A stretch of 34,792 nt of DNA from Deltaproteobacteria bacterium (GTDB taxonomy: Bacteria; Desulfobacterota; Desulfobulbia; Desulfobulbales; Desulfurivibrionaceae), in the NCBI GenBank assembly GCA_021802775.1, contig JAJZRJ010000029.1, positions 1-34,792 on the forward strand. The letters run 5' to 3'. This document shows positions 1-7,377 of the stretch, piece by piece; the first letter of the stretch is position 1; each line of letters starts with the position of its first letter. Position numbers and translations under genes: made by a program. A model generated the notes under the pieces. That model saw only the letters and a program-made list of their open reading frames with translations, did not search any database and was not told the DNA's origin.

Positions 1-58
1 CGTCAATTGTGCGCCGGTCTTCCTCTGAGCAATTTGGTATTGGTGCTTTTCTGGCCAT
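1..58 (-). CDS. partial gene start, possible IS630-type transposase
   Basis: Nineteen codons are visible, starting at an ATG (58-56) and running off the left edge. The peptide begins MARKAPIPNCSEEDRRTID. A strong ribosome binding site, AAGGAGG on the minus strand (70-64), lies 5 bases before the start, so this is very probably a real gene. The basic N-terminus followed by a Ser/Glu/Glu/Asp helix start resembles the N-terminal helix-turn-helix of IS630-family transposases, but so few residues are visible that this is only a suggestion. It is transcribed away from the ABC-F gene. Confidence 0.45.
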   Translation of the reverse strand, partial: MARKAPIPNCSEEDRRTID

Positions 59-87
59 GGCAACCTCCTTGGGATAGGGTTGCCATT

Positions 88-115
88 AGTATACATCTAT
101 CGATGATTTTTGCAA
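88..115 (-). promoter_or_regulatory. candidate sigma70 promoter for the left-edge gene
   Basis: On the minus strand a TTGCAA -35 (115-110) is separated by 16 bases from a TATACT -10 (93-88). It ends about 30 bases before the ATG of the left-edge gene. Both hexamers are close to consensus and the local sequence is AT-rich compared with its surroundings. Confidence 0.5.
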
Positions 116-190
116 TTAAACACTAGCGTCTCTGTTGTTCACATGCTGGTTGCCCCTCCCCGCTTTTCCCCTTGCGCCCTTTTCCTTGAT

Positions 191-212
191 GTGCTAAAAA
201 AGCACCTTTTTT
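191..212 (+). terminator. terminator-like hairpin in the leader of the ABC-F gene
   Basis: GTGCT (191-195) and AGCAC (201-205) form a 5-bp stem with an A5 loop, followed by C and six T. It ends only a few bases before the ribosome binding site (AAGGAG, 214-219) and the ATG at 225. A hairpin with a U-tract in this position could act as an attenuator. It could also be a bidirectional terminator, because A-tracts lie on the other side of the stem. The stem is short, so efficiency is uncertain. Confidence 0.45.
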
Positions 213-224
213 CAAGGAGAAAAC

Positions 225-1856
225 ATGATCCACTGCACGAACCTCAGCCGCCAGCACGGCAGCCAGCTTCTCTTCCAGAACGCCAACTTCCAGATCCTGC
301 CCGGCGTGCGCACCGGCCTGGTCGGCCCCAACGGCGCGGGCAAGAGCACCATCTTCCGCCTGATCACCGGCGAGGAGCAGGCGGACAAGGGCGAGATCTC
401 CTGCGCCAAAAACACGGTAATCGGCTACTTTTCCCAGGAGGTGGGCGAGATGACAGGCCGCTCGGCCCTGGAAGAGACCATGGCCGCGGCAAGCGAGGTC
501 GTGCAGCTCGGCGTTGCGATGCGCGAAATGGAAGAGGCGATGAGCCAGCCCATGGAGGACGACGCCATGGCCGCGCTGCTGGAGCGCTACGGCAATGCGG
601 TGGAGGAGTTCGAGCACCGGGGCGGCTATGACCTCGAAACCCGCGCCCGGACCGTGCTCACCGGCTTAGGCATCGGCCCCGAGGACTTTCACCGGCCGGT
701 GGAATCCTTCAGCGGCGGCTGGAAGATGCGCATTGCCCTGGCCAAGATCCTCACCCTGAACCCGGATGTGCTGCTGCTGGACGAGCCCACCAACCATCTG
801 GACCTCGAATCCATCGTCTGGCTGGAGGAGTGGCTGGCCAGCGAGTTCAAGGGCGCGGTGCTGATGACCTGCCACGACCGCGACTTCATGAACCGCCTGG
901 TGAGCCGGATCATCGAGGTGGCCAACGGCGCGGTCACCACCTACAGCGGCAACTACGACTTTTACGAGCGCGAGCGCGACATCCGCCGCGAACAGCTCAT
1001 TGCCAGCCACCAGCGCCAGCAGGATATGCTGGCCAAGGAGGAGGAGTTCATCGCCCGCTTCGCGGCCCGCGCCTCCCATGCCGCCCAGGTGCAGAGCCGG
1101 GTGAAAAAGCTCGAAAAGATCGAGCGCATCGAGGTGCCGGCCGAGCAGCGGCTGGTCCGCTTCGAGTTCCCCGAACCGCCCCGGAGCGGCGACGAGGTGG
1201 TGACCATGGCCAACCTCGGCAAGGTCTGGCCGCGGCCGGATGGTGGGGAAAAGTCGATCTTCGGCGGGGTCAGTGGCGTGATCCGCCGGGGCCAGAAGAT
1301 CGCGGTGGTCGGGGTGAACGGCGCCGGTAAATCGACCTTTCTCAAGGTGCTGGCCGGCCAGACCGAGGCGACCTGCGGCACGGTGCAGATCGGCGCCAAC
1401 GTCTTTCCCGGCTATTTCAGCCAGCACGCCATGGAGGTGCTGATCCCGACCAAGACGGTGTTCGAGACGGTGCAGGACGTGATGCCCCTGGCCGCGGTGG
1501 GCACCATCCGCAACCTCTGCGCCGCCTTCCTCTTCCAGGGTGATTCCGTGGAAAAGCGCATCATCTCGCTCTCCGGCGGCGAGAAGAGCCGCCTGGTGCT
1601 CGCCACCCTGCTGGCGCGGCCGCTCAACTTCCTGATTCTGGACGAGCCCACCAACCATCTCGATCTGCAATCCCGCGAACTCCTGCTCGCAGCACTCAAG
1701 AACTTCACCGGCACCGTGGTGCTGGTGAGCCACGACCGCCATTTCCTGCGCTCGCTGGTGGACCAGGTGCTGGAGATCGACCACGGCGAGATGCGCACCT
1801 ATGGCGGCGACTACGGCTATTACCTGCGCAAGGCCGCCGAACTCCACGCGGCCTAA
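225..1856 (+). CDS. ABC-F family ATPase (ribosome-associated)
   Basis: This 543-residue protein has two ABC ATPase domains in tandem and no membrane segments, which defines the ABC-F class. Members bind the ribosomal E site and act as translation factors or antibiotic-protection proteins. The first domain has Walker A GPNGAGKST (34-42), signature SGGW (163-166) and Walker B DEPTNHLD (186-193). The second has Walker A GVNGAGKST near 363-371, signature LSGGEKSR (449-456) and DEPTNHLD at 473-480. The charged linker between them (about 235-320) matches the P-site tRNA interaction motif region. Overall it reads closest to the YheS/YbiT group rather than a known resistance determinant. The start is supported by AAGGAG 5 bases upstream. 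The terminator-like hairpin in the leader may regulate it. Confidence 0.93.
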   Translation: MIHCTNLSRQHGSQLLFQNANFQILPGVRTGLVGPNGAGKSTIFRLITGEEQADKGEISCAKNTVIGYFSQEVGEMTGRSALEETMAAASEVVQLGVAMREMEEAMSQPMEDDAMAALLERYGNAVEEFEHRGGYDLETRARTVLTGLGIGPEDFHRPVESFSGGWKMRIALAKILTLNPDVLLLDEPTNHLDLESIVWLEEWLASEFKGAVLMTCHDRDFMNRLVSRIIEVANGAVTTYSGNYDFYERERDIRREQLIASHQRQQDMLAKEEEFIARFAARASHAAQVQSRVKKLEKIERIEVPAEQRLVRFEFPEPPRSGDEVVTMANLGKVWPRPDGGEKSIFGGVSGVIRRGQKIAVVGVNGAGKSTFLKVLAGQTEATCGTVQIGANVFPGYFSQHAMEVLIPTKTVFETVQDVMPLAAVGTIRNLCAAFLFQGDSVEKRIISLSGGEKSRLVLATLLARPLNFLILDEPTNHLDLQSRELLLAALKNFTGTVVLVSHDRHFLRSLVDQVLEIDHGEMRTYGGDYGYYLRKAAELHAA

Positions 1857-1864
1857 TCCCCTGC

Positions 1865-1966
1865 TTCAATCAAGAGGGAAACGCGAAGGCGAGCGAGCAG
1901 CAGACAGTACACAAGGTACGGCGAGGAGCCACGCAGCGATGCCGAGAAACTTAACGCTTGATTGAA
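1865..1966. repeat. palindrome-bounded interspersed repeat candidate
   Basis: Ten-base perfect inverted repeats, TTCAATCAAG (1865-1874) and CTTGATTGAA (1957-1966), bound a segment of about 100 bases that contains a small inner palindrome (GTAC, five bases, GTAC at 1907-1919). The segment fills the whole gap between the ABC-F stop and the permease start, and its right arm touches the permease ATG. The layout is that of a MITE or REP-like element. From memory, similar sequences recur in Desulfobacterota genomes, but copy number cannot be checked inside one window. Confidence 0.5.
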
Positions 1967-2749
1967 ATGGAATACCTGCTCGTCTGTTCGGTGGCGCTCT
2001 TCGTCTCGGGGCTGACCCTCTTTTCCGGCTTCGGCCTCGGCACCCTGCTGATGCCGGCCTTTGCCCTCTTCTTCCCGCTGCCGGTGGCCATCGCCGCCAC
2101 CGCGGCGGTGCATCTGGCCAACAACCTCTTCAAGGTGGTACTGGTGGGCAAACACGCCGATTGGGGCGTGGTGGCGCGCTTCGCCATCCCCGGGGCTCTT
2201 GCCGCCGTGCTCGGCGCCCTGGCGCTGCACCTCTTTGCCAACCTGCCGCCGCTCGGCACCTACCGGCTCGGCAGCCAACTGCATGCGATCATGCCGGTCA
2301 AGCTGGTAATCGGCGGGCTCATCGTCGGCTTCGCGGTGCTGGAACTGCTGCCCAACCCCAGCCGCCTCACCTTCGACCGCAGGTATCTCATCCCCGGCGG
2401 GCTGCTCTCCGGCTTCTTCGGCGGCCTCTCCGGCAATCAGGGCGCCTTCCGCGCCGCCTTCCTGCTGCGGGCGGGCCTGAGCAAGGAGGGTTTTGTCGCC
2501 ACCGGCACGGTGGCGGCGGTGATCGTCGATTGCGCCCGGCTGCTGGTTTATGGCCAGGGCTTTTACACCCGGACGCTCACCGGGGCGTCGGCCGTCGGTC
2601 CGCTGGTCTTCGCCGCCACGGCCGCTGCCTTCCTCGGCGCCTTTGTCGGCCGGCGGCTGCTGAAAAAGATCACCCTGGAGGGCCTCCAGCGTCTTGTCGG
2701 CACCATGCTGGTCATGGTAGGCTTGGGGCTCGCCACGGGCCTGCTTTGA
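1967..2749 (+). CDS. TauE/SafE-family membrane permease
   Basis: This is a highly hydrophobic protein of about 260 residues with seven to eight predicted membrane helices, in two halves. Each half opens with a Gly-rich helix (SGLTLFSGFGLGTLLMP near the start and GGLLSGFFGGLSGNQGAFR near the middle). That repeated pattern is typical of the TauE/SafE (DUF81) family, which exports sulfonates, sulfite or related organic anions; the substrate here is unknown. I take ATG 1967 as the start. A TTG at 1958 in the same frame would add three residues and lies inside the palindromic arm. No good ribosome binding site precedes either, so the flanking repeat may have replaced the native leader. Confidence 0.85.
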   Translation: MEYLLVCSVALFVSGLTLFSGFGLGTLLMPAFALFFPLPVAIAATAAVHLANNLFKVVLVGKHADWGVVARFAIPGALAAVLGALALHLFANLPPLGTYRLGSQLHAIMPVKLVIGGLIVGFAVLELLPNPSRLTFDRRYLIPGGLLSGFFGGLSGNQGAFRAAFLLRAGLSKEGFVATGTVAAVIVDCARLLVYGQGFYTRTLTGASAVGPLVFAATAAAFLGAFVGRRLLKKITLEGLQRLVGTMLVMVGLGLATGLL

Positions 2750-2792
2750 TGCGGGCCGGAATTTTTTCTCACACTATTGCAAGGGGTTACCC

Positions 2793-3110
2793 ATGTCGGA
2801 TCAGTTCACCAACGTCACGGTCATCAAAAAGGCCAATGTCTATTTCGATGGCGGCGTGGTCAGCCGCACCGTGCTCTTCCCGGATGGCACCAAGAAAACC
2901 CTGGGCATCATGCAGCCGGGCGAATACACCTTCGACACCGGCGCCCCGGAACTCATGGAGATCCTCTCCGGCGAACTCGACCTGAAGCTTCCCGGCAGCA
3001 AGGAGTGGCGCAAAGTGACGGGCGGCGAATCCTTCGAGGTGCCCAGCCACTCGGAGTTCCGCATGAAGGTCTCGTCGCTCACCGACTACTGCTGCTCCTT
3101 CCTCGGCTAA
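2793..3110 (+). CDS. ppnP: pyrimidine/purine nucleoside phosphorylase PpnP
   Basis: This 105-residue single-domain cupin matches the PpnP (YaiE, DUF1255) family, which cleaves several nucleosides with phosphate to give the free base and ribose 1-phosphate. Family hallmarks visible are the GVVSRTVLFPDGTKKTLG strand pair, PGEYTFDTGAPELMEILSGE (about 49-68), and the near-invariant F.VP.HSEF motif (about 83-90) followed by a Tyr-Cys-Cys C-terminal strand. The family is usually about 94 residues; the extra length is a short N-terminal extension. AAGGGG lies a suitable distance before the ATG. It is 43 bases after the permease and probably co-transcribed with it. Confidence 0.92.
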   Translation: MSDQFTNVTVIKKANVYFDGGVVSRTVLFPDGTKKTLGIMQPGEYTFDTGAPELMEILSGELDLKLPGSKEWRKVTGGESFEVPSHSEFRMKVSSLTDYCCSFLG

Positions 3111-3130
3111 CCTGCCTGCGTGCTGATACC

Positions 3131-3214
3131 ATGGTGACTTCCATGCTCGCCTTCCGCGCCTTTTCGCGGCACGACCTCGATGCCATGTTCTCCATCGGTC
3201 TTGAGGGGGGATGA
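3131..3214 (+). CDS. possible 27-residue ORF coupled to the DOMON-like gene
   Basis: An ATG at 3131 opens a 27-codon frame (starts MVTSMLAFRA, ends IGLEGG). Its TGA overlaps the ATG of the next gene in an ATGA arrangement, typical of translational coupling. There is no clear ribosome binding site before it and I recognise no family. It could be chance, a remnant of a longer gene, or a small leader ORF. Confidence 0.2.
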   Translation: MVTSMLAFRAFSRHDLDAMFSIGLEGG

Positions 3215-3747
3215 GCCGGTTGGCCTTTGCCCTGCTCCCCTTCCCTGGCGGACCGGCGTTGCCGTTCCGGGTCGGCGGAAGCGTCAGCCGGCAGGAGGGG
3301 CGACTCACCCTGGCCTATGAACTGACCGGCGAGGTGGCCTCGGTCGCGTGGCCGGCGCCGTCACCTGCGCCGGAACGCCGCGACCGGCTCTGGCAGCAGA
3401 CCTGCTGCGAGTGCTTCCTCGCCCGGCCCGGGGAAGCGGGCTACTGGGAGGCCAATCTTTCGCCCGCCGGCCACTGGCAGCTCTACCGCTTCGACGACTA
3501 CCGCCAGGGCTTGCGAACCGAGACCGCCATCGCTGCTCCGGCCATCGTTACCGAACAGGATGCGGCTGCATCCCGGCTTTCGGCAACCCTTGACCTTGGC
3601 TCCCTGCTGGCGCCGGCTCAGTCCCTGCTTCTCGGGGTGACCCTGGTGGTGTGTACCGTCGATGGCGCCACCAGCTACTGGGCCCTGGCCCACCCGGGCG
3701 AGCGGCCCGATTTCCACCACCGCGCCGCCTTCCGCCTCACCCTGTAA
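3211..3747 (+). CDS. DOMON-like domain protein
   Basis: This 178-residue protein has no signal peptide and no membrane segment. It carries the conserved pattern LW..TC.E.FL followed by YWE.NLSP.G.W..Y.FD.YR.G (about residues 58-97), which marks the bacterial DOMON-like (carbohydrate/heme-binding-like beta-sandwich) family often annotated as type 9. The C-terminal YWALAHP..RPDFH motif also fits. Its biochemical function is not established. The start has GAGGGGGG just upstream and overlaps the stop of the preceding small frame. Confidence 0.8.
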   Translation: MSRLAFALLPFPGGPALPFRVGGSVSRQEGRLTLAYELTGEVASVAWPAPSPAPERRDRLWQQTCCECFLARPGEAGYWEANLSPAGHWQLYRFDDYRQGLRTETAIAAPAIVTEQDAAASRLSATLDLGSLLAPAQSLLLGVTLVVCTVDGATSYWALAHPGERPDFHHRAAFRLTL

Positions 3748-3774
3748 CGAGGCGGTGCACACGCCGCGCCGATC

Positions 3775-3789
3775 TGCTATAATCCGACC
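3775..3789 (+). promoter_or_regulatory. extended -10 promoter giving a probable leaderless carbonic anhydrase mRNA
   Basis: TGC followed by TATAAT (3778-3783) is a perfect extended -10 element. Only six bases separate it from the ATG at 3790, so transcription would start at or next to the first base of the start codon. There is no purine-rich ribosome binding site in the 40 bases before the ATG. The -35 position (around 3755) is not close to consensus, as is common with extended -10 promoters. Confidence 0.55.
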
Positions 3790-4419
3790 ATGCGAGTACT
3801 CAAGCACCTCTTCGACAACAACCAGCGCTGGGCCGCGCGAATCAAGGCGCAGGACCCGAATTTCTTCACCAAGCTCTCGCGGCAGCAGTCGCCCGAATAC
3901 CTGTGGATCGGCTGTGCCGACAGCCGGGTGCCGGCCAACGAGATCGTCGACATGATGCCCGGCGAGATCTTTGTCCACCGCAACATCGCCAACGTGGTGG
4001 TGCACACCGATCTCAACTGCCTCTCGGTCATCCAGTACGCGGTGGAGGTGCTCAAGGTAAAGCACATCATCGTCTGCGGCCACTACGGCTGCGGCGGCGT
4101 CAAGGCGGCGCTGGAGAATACCGACCACGGCCTGATCGACAACTGGCTCCGCCACATCCAGGATGTCTACCGGTACCACCAGGCAGCGGTGGATGCCGAA
4201 TCCGACGAGAACAAGCGCTTCAACCTGCTCTGCGAACTGAACGTGGTGGAGCAGGTGGCCAACGTCTGCCACACCACCATCGTGCAGAACGCCTGGAAGA
4301 CCGGTCAGCCGCTTTCGGTGCATGGCTGGATCTACGGCATCGACGACGGCATCCTCAAAGACATGAACGTCTGCACCTCCGGACTGGCCGAAGTCTCCGC
4401 CACCCACCGACTCCGCTGA
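3790..4419 (+). CDS. can: beta-carbonic anhydrase, type II (bicarbonate-regulated)
   Basis: This 209-residue cytoplasmic enzyme interconverts carbon dioxide and bicarbonate. Zinc ligands Cys42, Asp44 (with Arg46 as dyad partner), His98 and Cys101 are in the motifs GCADSRVP and CGHYGCGGV, with the same numbering as the E. coli Can enzyme. Trp39, Arg64 and Tyr182 occupy the places of the Trp/Arg/Tyr triad that binds allosteric bicarbonate in the Haemophilus and E. coli enzymes, so I infer type II regulation. Length is normal. The neighbouring rlmI gene starts 17 bases downstream. The start codon lies directly behind a consensus -10 (see promoter entry). Confidence 0.96.
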   Translation: MRVLKHLFDNNQRWAARIKAQDPNFFTKLSRQQSPEYLWIGCADSRVPANEIVDMMPGEIFVHRNIANVVVHTDLNCLSVIQYAVEVLKVKHIIVCGHYGCGGVKAALENTDHGLIDNWLRHIQDVYRYHQAAVDAESDENKRFNLLCELNVVEQVANVCHTTIVQNAWKTGQPLSVHGWIYGIDDGILKDMNVCTSGLAEVSATHRLR

Positions 4420-4436
4420 CCCGAGGCTCGAACCCC

Positions 4437-5618
4437 ATGGCCACAGTCACCCTCAAGAAAGGGCGCGACAAATCCGTGCGCCACCGCCATCCGTGGATTT
4501 TTTCCGGCGCCATCGCCCGGGTCGAGGGCGATCCGGCCCCCGGCGCCACCGTCGCGGTGCAGGCGGCGGACGGCACGCCGCTCGGCAGGGGCGCCTGGTC
4601 CCCGGAGTCGCAGATCACGGTGCGCCTGTGGTCCACCGACCCGGCCGCGCTGATCGACGAGGCCTTTTTCCGGAATCGCCTCAGCCAGGCCCTTGCCTCC
4701 CGCCCGCCGCTCACGGCCGGCGACAACGCCCAGCGGCTGGTAAACGGCGAACCCGATGGCCTGCCGGGGCTGATCGTCGACCGCTACGCGGATTTCCTGG
4801 TCTGCCAGATCTTCTCGGCCGGGGCTGAACACTGGAAGGACACCATCGTCGGCCTGCTCCGGGAACTGACCGGTTGCACCGGCATCTACGAGCGCTCCGA
4901 GGCCGAGGTCCGGGACAAAGAGGGGTTGCCCCGCTGCTGCGGCCGCTTAGCCGGGGCGGAGCCGCCACCGCTCATCGAGATCGGCGAAGGGGGCTTCCGC
5001 TATCTGGTGGACATCCGCCAGGGCCACAAGACCGGCTTCTACCTCGATCAGCGCGACAACCGCGCCCGGGTCGCCCGCTACTGCCGGGAGGCCTCGGTGC
5101 TGAACTGCTTCGCCTATTCCGGCGGCTTTGCCGTGGCCGCGCTGGGCAACGGCGCCCGACTGGTGGAAAACATCGACTCCTCGGCCGCGGCCCTGGCGCT
5201 GGCCCGCCAGAATATCGCCCTGAACGGCTTTGACCCGGACCGCGCCCAATTCACCGACGGCGACGTCTTCCGGATGCTGCGCCGCTATGTGGAGGAAGGG
5301 CGCCGGTTTGACGTGGTGGTCCTCGACCCGCCCAAGTTCATCGAGTCCCGCCGCCACCTGGAACGTGCGAGCCGCGGCTATAAGGACATCAATCTCTTCG
5401 CCTTCCGCCTCCTCAATCCCGGCGGCATTCTTGCCACCTTTTCCTGCTCCGGCCTGATGGACCGCGAACTCTTCGAAAGGACCGTGGCCTATGCGGCGCT
5501 GGACGCCGGCCGCGAAGCGCGGGTGCTCGAATGGCTCGACCAGGCGGCCGACCACCCGGCAGCCCTCCACTTTCCGGAGGGCAAATATTTGAAGGGGCTA
5601 ATCTGCCGGGCGTGGTAA
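4437..5618 (+). CDS. rlmI: class I SAM-dependent rRNA methyltransferase, RlmI family
   Basis: The 393-residue protein matches RlmI (YccW), which makes 5-methylcytosine at position 1962 of 23S rRNA. An N-terminal PUA domain (about 1-75, with RHRHPWIFSGAI) is followed by the central RlmI fold (VNGEPDGLPGLIVDRY) and the Rossmann methyltransferase domain. Visible motifs are DIRQGHKTGFYLDQRDNR near 190-207, the SAM-binding LNCFAYSGGF around 222-231, VVVLDPPKF near 294-302 and FSCSG with Cys337, the likely catalytic cysteine. I chose ATG 4437 because the PUA domain begins there; the frame is open further upstream only as a shadow of the carbonic anhydrase gene. Confidence 0.92.
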   Translation: MATVTLKKGRDKSVRHRHPWIFSGAIARVEGDPAPGATVAVQAADGTPLGRGAWSPESQITVRLWSTDPAALIDEAFFRNRLSQALASRPPLTAGDNAQRLVNGEPDGLPGLIVDRYADFLVCQIFSAGAEHWKDTIVGLLRELTGCTGIYERSEAEVRDKEGLPRCCGRLAGAEPPPLIEIGEGGFRYLVDIRQGHKTGFYLDQRDNRARVARYCREASVLNCFAYSGGFAVAALGNGARLVENIDSSAAALALARQNIALNGFDPDRAQFTDGDVFRMLRRYVEEGRRFDVVVLDPPKFIESRRHLERASRGYKDINLFAFRLLNPGGILATFSCSGLMDRELFERTVAYAALDAGREARVLEWLDQAADHPAALHFPEGKYLKGLICRAW

Positions 5619-5818
5619 GAAATCTGTGGGAACGCTTCCGCGGCAACGGCTATTCCCTCTTCCTGCGCCGCATCCGCCGGGCAGCCGACCCCTTGGCCCT
5701 GCTCCACACATTTTATAATTTTAATCGCGTGCACCGCATGGTATACCCTTTGGCAGTAGCGGCGCTGCGGACGCGCTACCGGCTGACCACCACCGAAAGA
5801 CAGGACCAGACACCGTGA
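5612..5818 (+). CDS. small hypothetical protein
   Basis: A 68-residue frame starts at GTG 5612, overlapping the last codons of rlmI, and ends in a GTGA overlap with the next gene. It is Arg-rich with alternating aromatic residues (NLWERF, FYNFNRVHRMVYP) and one moderately hydrophobic stretch. I recognise no family. The tight overlaps on both sides suggest it is translated as part of the rlmI transcript. GAAGGGG at 5591-5597 is somewhat far from the start, so the exact start is unsure. Confidence 0.45.
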   Translation: MVRNLWERFRGNGYSLFLRRIRRAADPLALLHTFYNFNRVHRMVYPLAVAALRTRYRLTTTERQDQTP

Positions 5819-6033
5819 GCTTTTCCACCGAGGACGACGCCAGAGCGGCCATCACCGCCTGGCAACAGGAACCGCCGTTTGCCCAGCGCAAGAACATCCA
5901 GCTAGCCATCGAGTCGCTGGAGTTGAGCCAGATGTACTACGAACAGAAGAGCAACGACCGCGGCGCCGCCCGGGCCGGCCGCTGCATCGCGCTCCTCAGG
6001 GCGCGGCTCGCCGAACTCGCCGCGGACCAATAA
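5815..6033 (+). CDS. small hypothetical helical protein
   Basis: This 72-residue acidic, Ala-rich protein is predicted to be almost entirely alpha-helical, with no membrane segment or cysteine motif. It starts at GTG 5815 inside a GTGA overlap with the previous frame, so it is likely translationally coupled. Residues 27-68 (IQLAIESLELSQMYYEQ onward) look like a helical hairpin. No family recognised; length and context suggest a soluble accessory protein. Confidence 0.6.
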   Translation: MSFSTEDDARAAITAWQQEPPFAQRKNIQLAIESLELSQMYYEQKSNDRGAARAGRCIALLRARLAELAADQ

Positions 6034-6046
6034 CGCCGGGAACCGC

Positions 6047-6247
6047 ATGAAGATCTGGTTCGTCAGCCTGTTGTTTATCGCCACCGGTCTTGCCATCTCC
6101 GTGCTCTTCTGGGTGCCGCGGGTCTTCAACCGCCACCGCCAGCGTGAGCTGCTCGGCCCCCGCTATCCGCTGCTCTATTTCATCTATGTGGCCAACGGCC
6201 CGCTGCTCGCCCTGCTGGGCTTCTTTCTCCTCTGGCGGTTCGGGTGA
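6047..6247 (+). CDS. small two-helix membrane protein, hypothetical
   Basis: This 66-residue protein has two membrane helices (about 4-24 and 43-63) joined by a basic loop (RVFNRHRQRELLG), so both ends should face the periplasm if the positive-inside rule holds. It follows the preceding gene after 13 bases with GGGA before the ATG and is probably in the same operon. I recognise no family. The codon use is GC-rich at third positions like its neighbours, which supports it being a real gene. Confidence 0.65.
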   Translation: MKIWFVSLLFIATGLAISVLFWVPRVFNRHRQRELLGPRYPLLYFIYVANGPLLALLGFFLLWRFG

Positions 6248-6293
6248 GAGGCGCGGATTCCGTATGCAAAGACAAACAATTGCGAGGAACGCG

Positions 6294-6785
6294 ATGAGCG
6301 ATACGACTTACGGCTGGAACGACTCCATGGACATGCCCCTGCTGACCAAGATGAAGAGCGATCTCAAGGCCGCCATGCTCCGGAAGGACGAGGCGGTGAA
6401 GGGCGCCATCCGGGTAATCATGAGCGAGTTCCCCACCAAGATCACCGTGCCCCTCACCCTGGAGAGCGGCAAGAAGAGCAGCCGGCCCAAGCGGGAGGAG
6501 GAGATCACCAACGACGAGGTGATCTCCGTGATCATGGGGCTGGTCAAGTCGGAGAAGCAGACCCTGGCGCTCAAGAAGGAGGCGACCTCCGACTACCTCC
6601 GGGTGCTGGAGGCCTACCTGCCGCAGATGGCCAGCGAGGAGGAGATCGCGGCCTGGGTCAGGGAGAACATCGACCTCTCCCGGTTCAAGACGCCGATGCA
6701 GGCCATGGGCGCCATCATGAAGCACTTCGGGAAGAAGGCGGACGGCAATGTGGTGAAGAAGGTGCTGGGGAGCCTGGCGGGATGA
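6294..6785 (+). CDS. GatB/YqeY domain protein
   Basis: This 163-residue protein matches the GatB/YqeY family, related to the tRNA-binding tail of the GatB amidotransferase subunit. Visible family features are LKAAMLRKDEAVKGAIRVI near the N-terminus, the EEITNDEVISVI segment, YLRVLEAYLPQMASEEEI in the middle, and the C-terminal MQAMGAIMKHFGKKADGNVV, which mirrors the GatB tail. The role of free-standing YqeY proteins is not settled; tRNA-related or amidotransferase-like roles are proposed. ATG 6294 is preferred over ATG 6264 because GAGGAA lies just before it. Its stop overlaps the next start (ATGA). Confidence 0.88.
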   Translation: MSDTTYGWNDSMDMPLLTKMKSDLKAAMLRKDEAVKGAIRVIMSEFPTKITVPLTLESGKKSSRPKREEEITNDEVISVIMGLVKSEKQTLALKKEATSDYLRVLEAYLPQMASEEEIAAWVRENIDLSRFKTPMQAMGAIMKHFGKKADGNVVKKVLGSLAG

Positions 6786-7267
6786 GCGATCTCTGCCCCT
6801 GCGGCAGCGGCCATGGATATGAGCGCTGCTGCTGTCCATTTCTAGACGGGCGCGACCCCGCTCCCACCGCCGAGACCCTGATGCGTTCGCGCTACACCGC
6901 CTATGTCCGGCGGAATGTCCCCTACCTGCTGGCGACGTGGCATCCCTCCACCCGGCCCAAAAGCCTGGCGCTGGCGGAGGGCCTTGGCTGGCAGGGGCTC
7001 GGCGTGCCGGCCACCGCCAAGGGGGGGGGCCGGACGATCTGATCTGGACGGCGTGGTGGAATTTGTCGCCACCTTCACCGTCCAGGGCCGCCAGCAACGC
7101 GCAGCCGTTTTGTCCGCGAAGAGGGTGCGTGGTTCTATGTGGACGGCATCGAGCTGCCGGCGACCAGCGACAAGATCGGCCGCAACGGCCCGTGCCCCTG
7201 CGGCAGCGGCAGGAAGTACAAGAAGTGCTGCCCCGGCACGGCGGATCACCCCGCCAACCACGCCTGA
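6782..7267 (+). pseudogene. YchJ-like SEC-C motif protein, two frameshifts
   Basis: The reading frame begins like YchJ (UPF0225): SDLCPCGSGHGYERCC, then LMRSRYTAYV and YLLATWHPSTRP. It then meets a run of nine G (7021-7029), after which the expected sequence ([13 protein letters not shown]) continues one base out of frame. Near 7095-7105 the frame shifts back, giving [16 protein letters not shown] and a perfect C-terminal SEC-C zinc motif, [18 protein letters not shown], ending at TGA 7267. The unshifted first frame stops at 7042 after 86 residues. All conserved blocks survive, so this is either a very recent pseudogene, a slippage-controlled gene or a sequencing error in the G run. Confidence 0.8.
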
Positions 7268-7325
7268 AACCGCCGCCCACCCTGCTCCGGGCACTATGCT
7301 CTGGAAAGCGCTGGTTGCGCTATTG

Positions 7326-7331
7326 TATAAT
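7326..7331 (+). promoter_or_regulatory. candidate -10 element for the cytochrome gene
   Basis: A perfect TATAAT lies 46 bases before the cytochrome ATG in the 110-base gap after the YchJ-like gene. No convincing -35 hexamer sits 16-18 bases upstream, so the promoter may be weak or activator-dependent. Confidence 0.35.
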
Positions 7332-7377
7332 CGCGCAGGTGCTCTATCCATCCTCAAAAAAAACCAGGGGGGAATGT

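Noticed and set aside
3903..4436. Long upstream extension of the rlmI frame
   Set aside because: It runs through the carbonic anhydrase gene in another frame and is low-complexity Arg/Gly/His, a shadow of GC-rich coding sequence.
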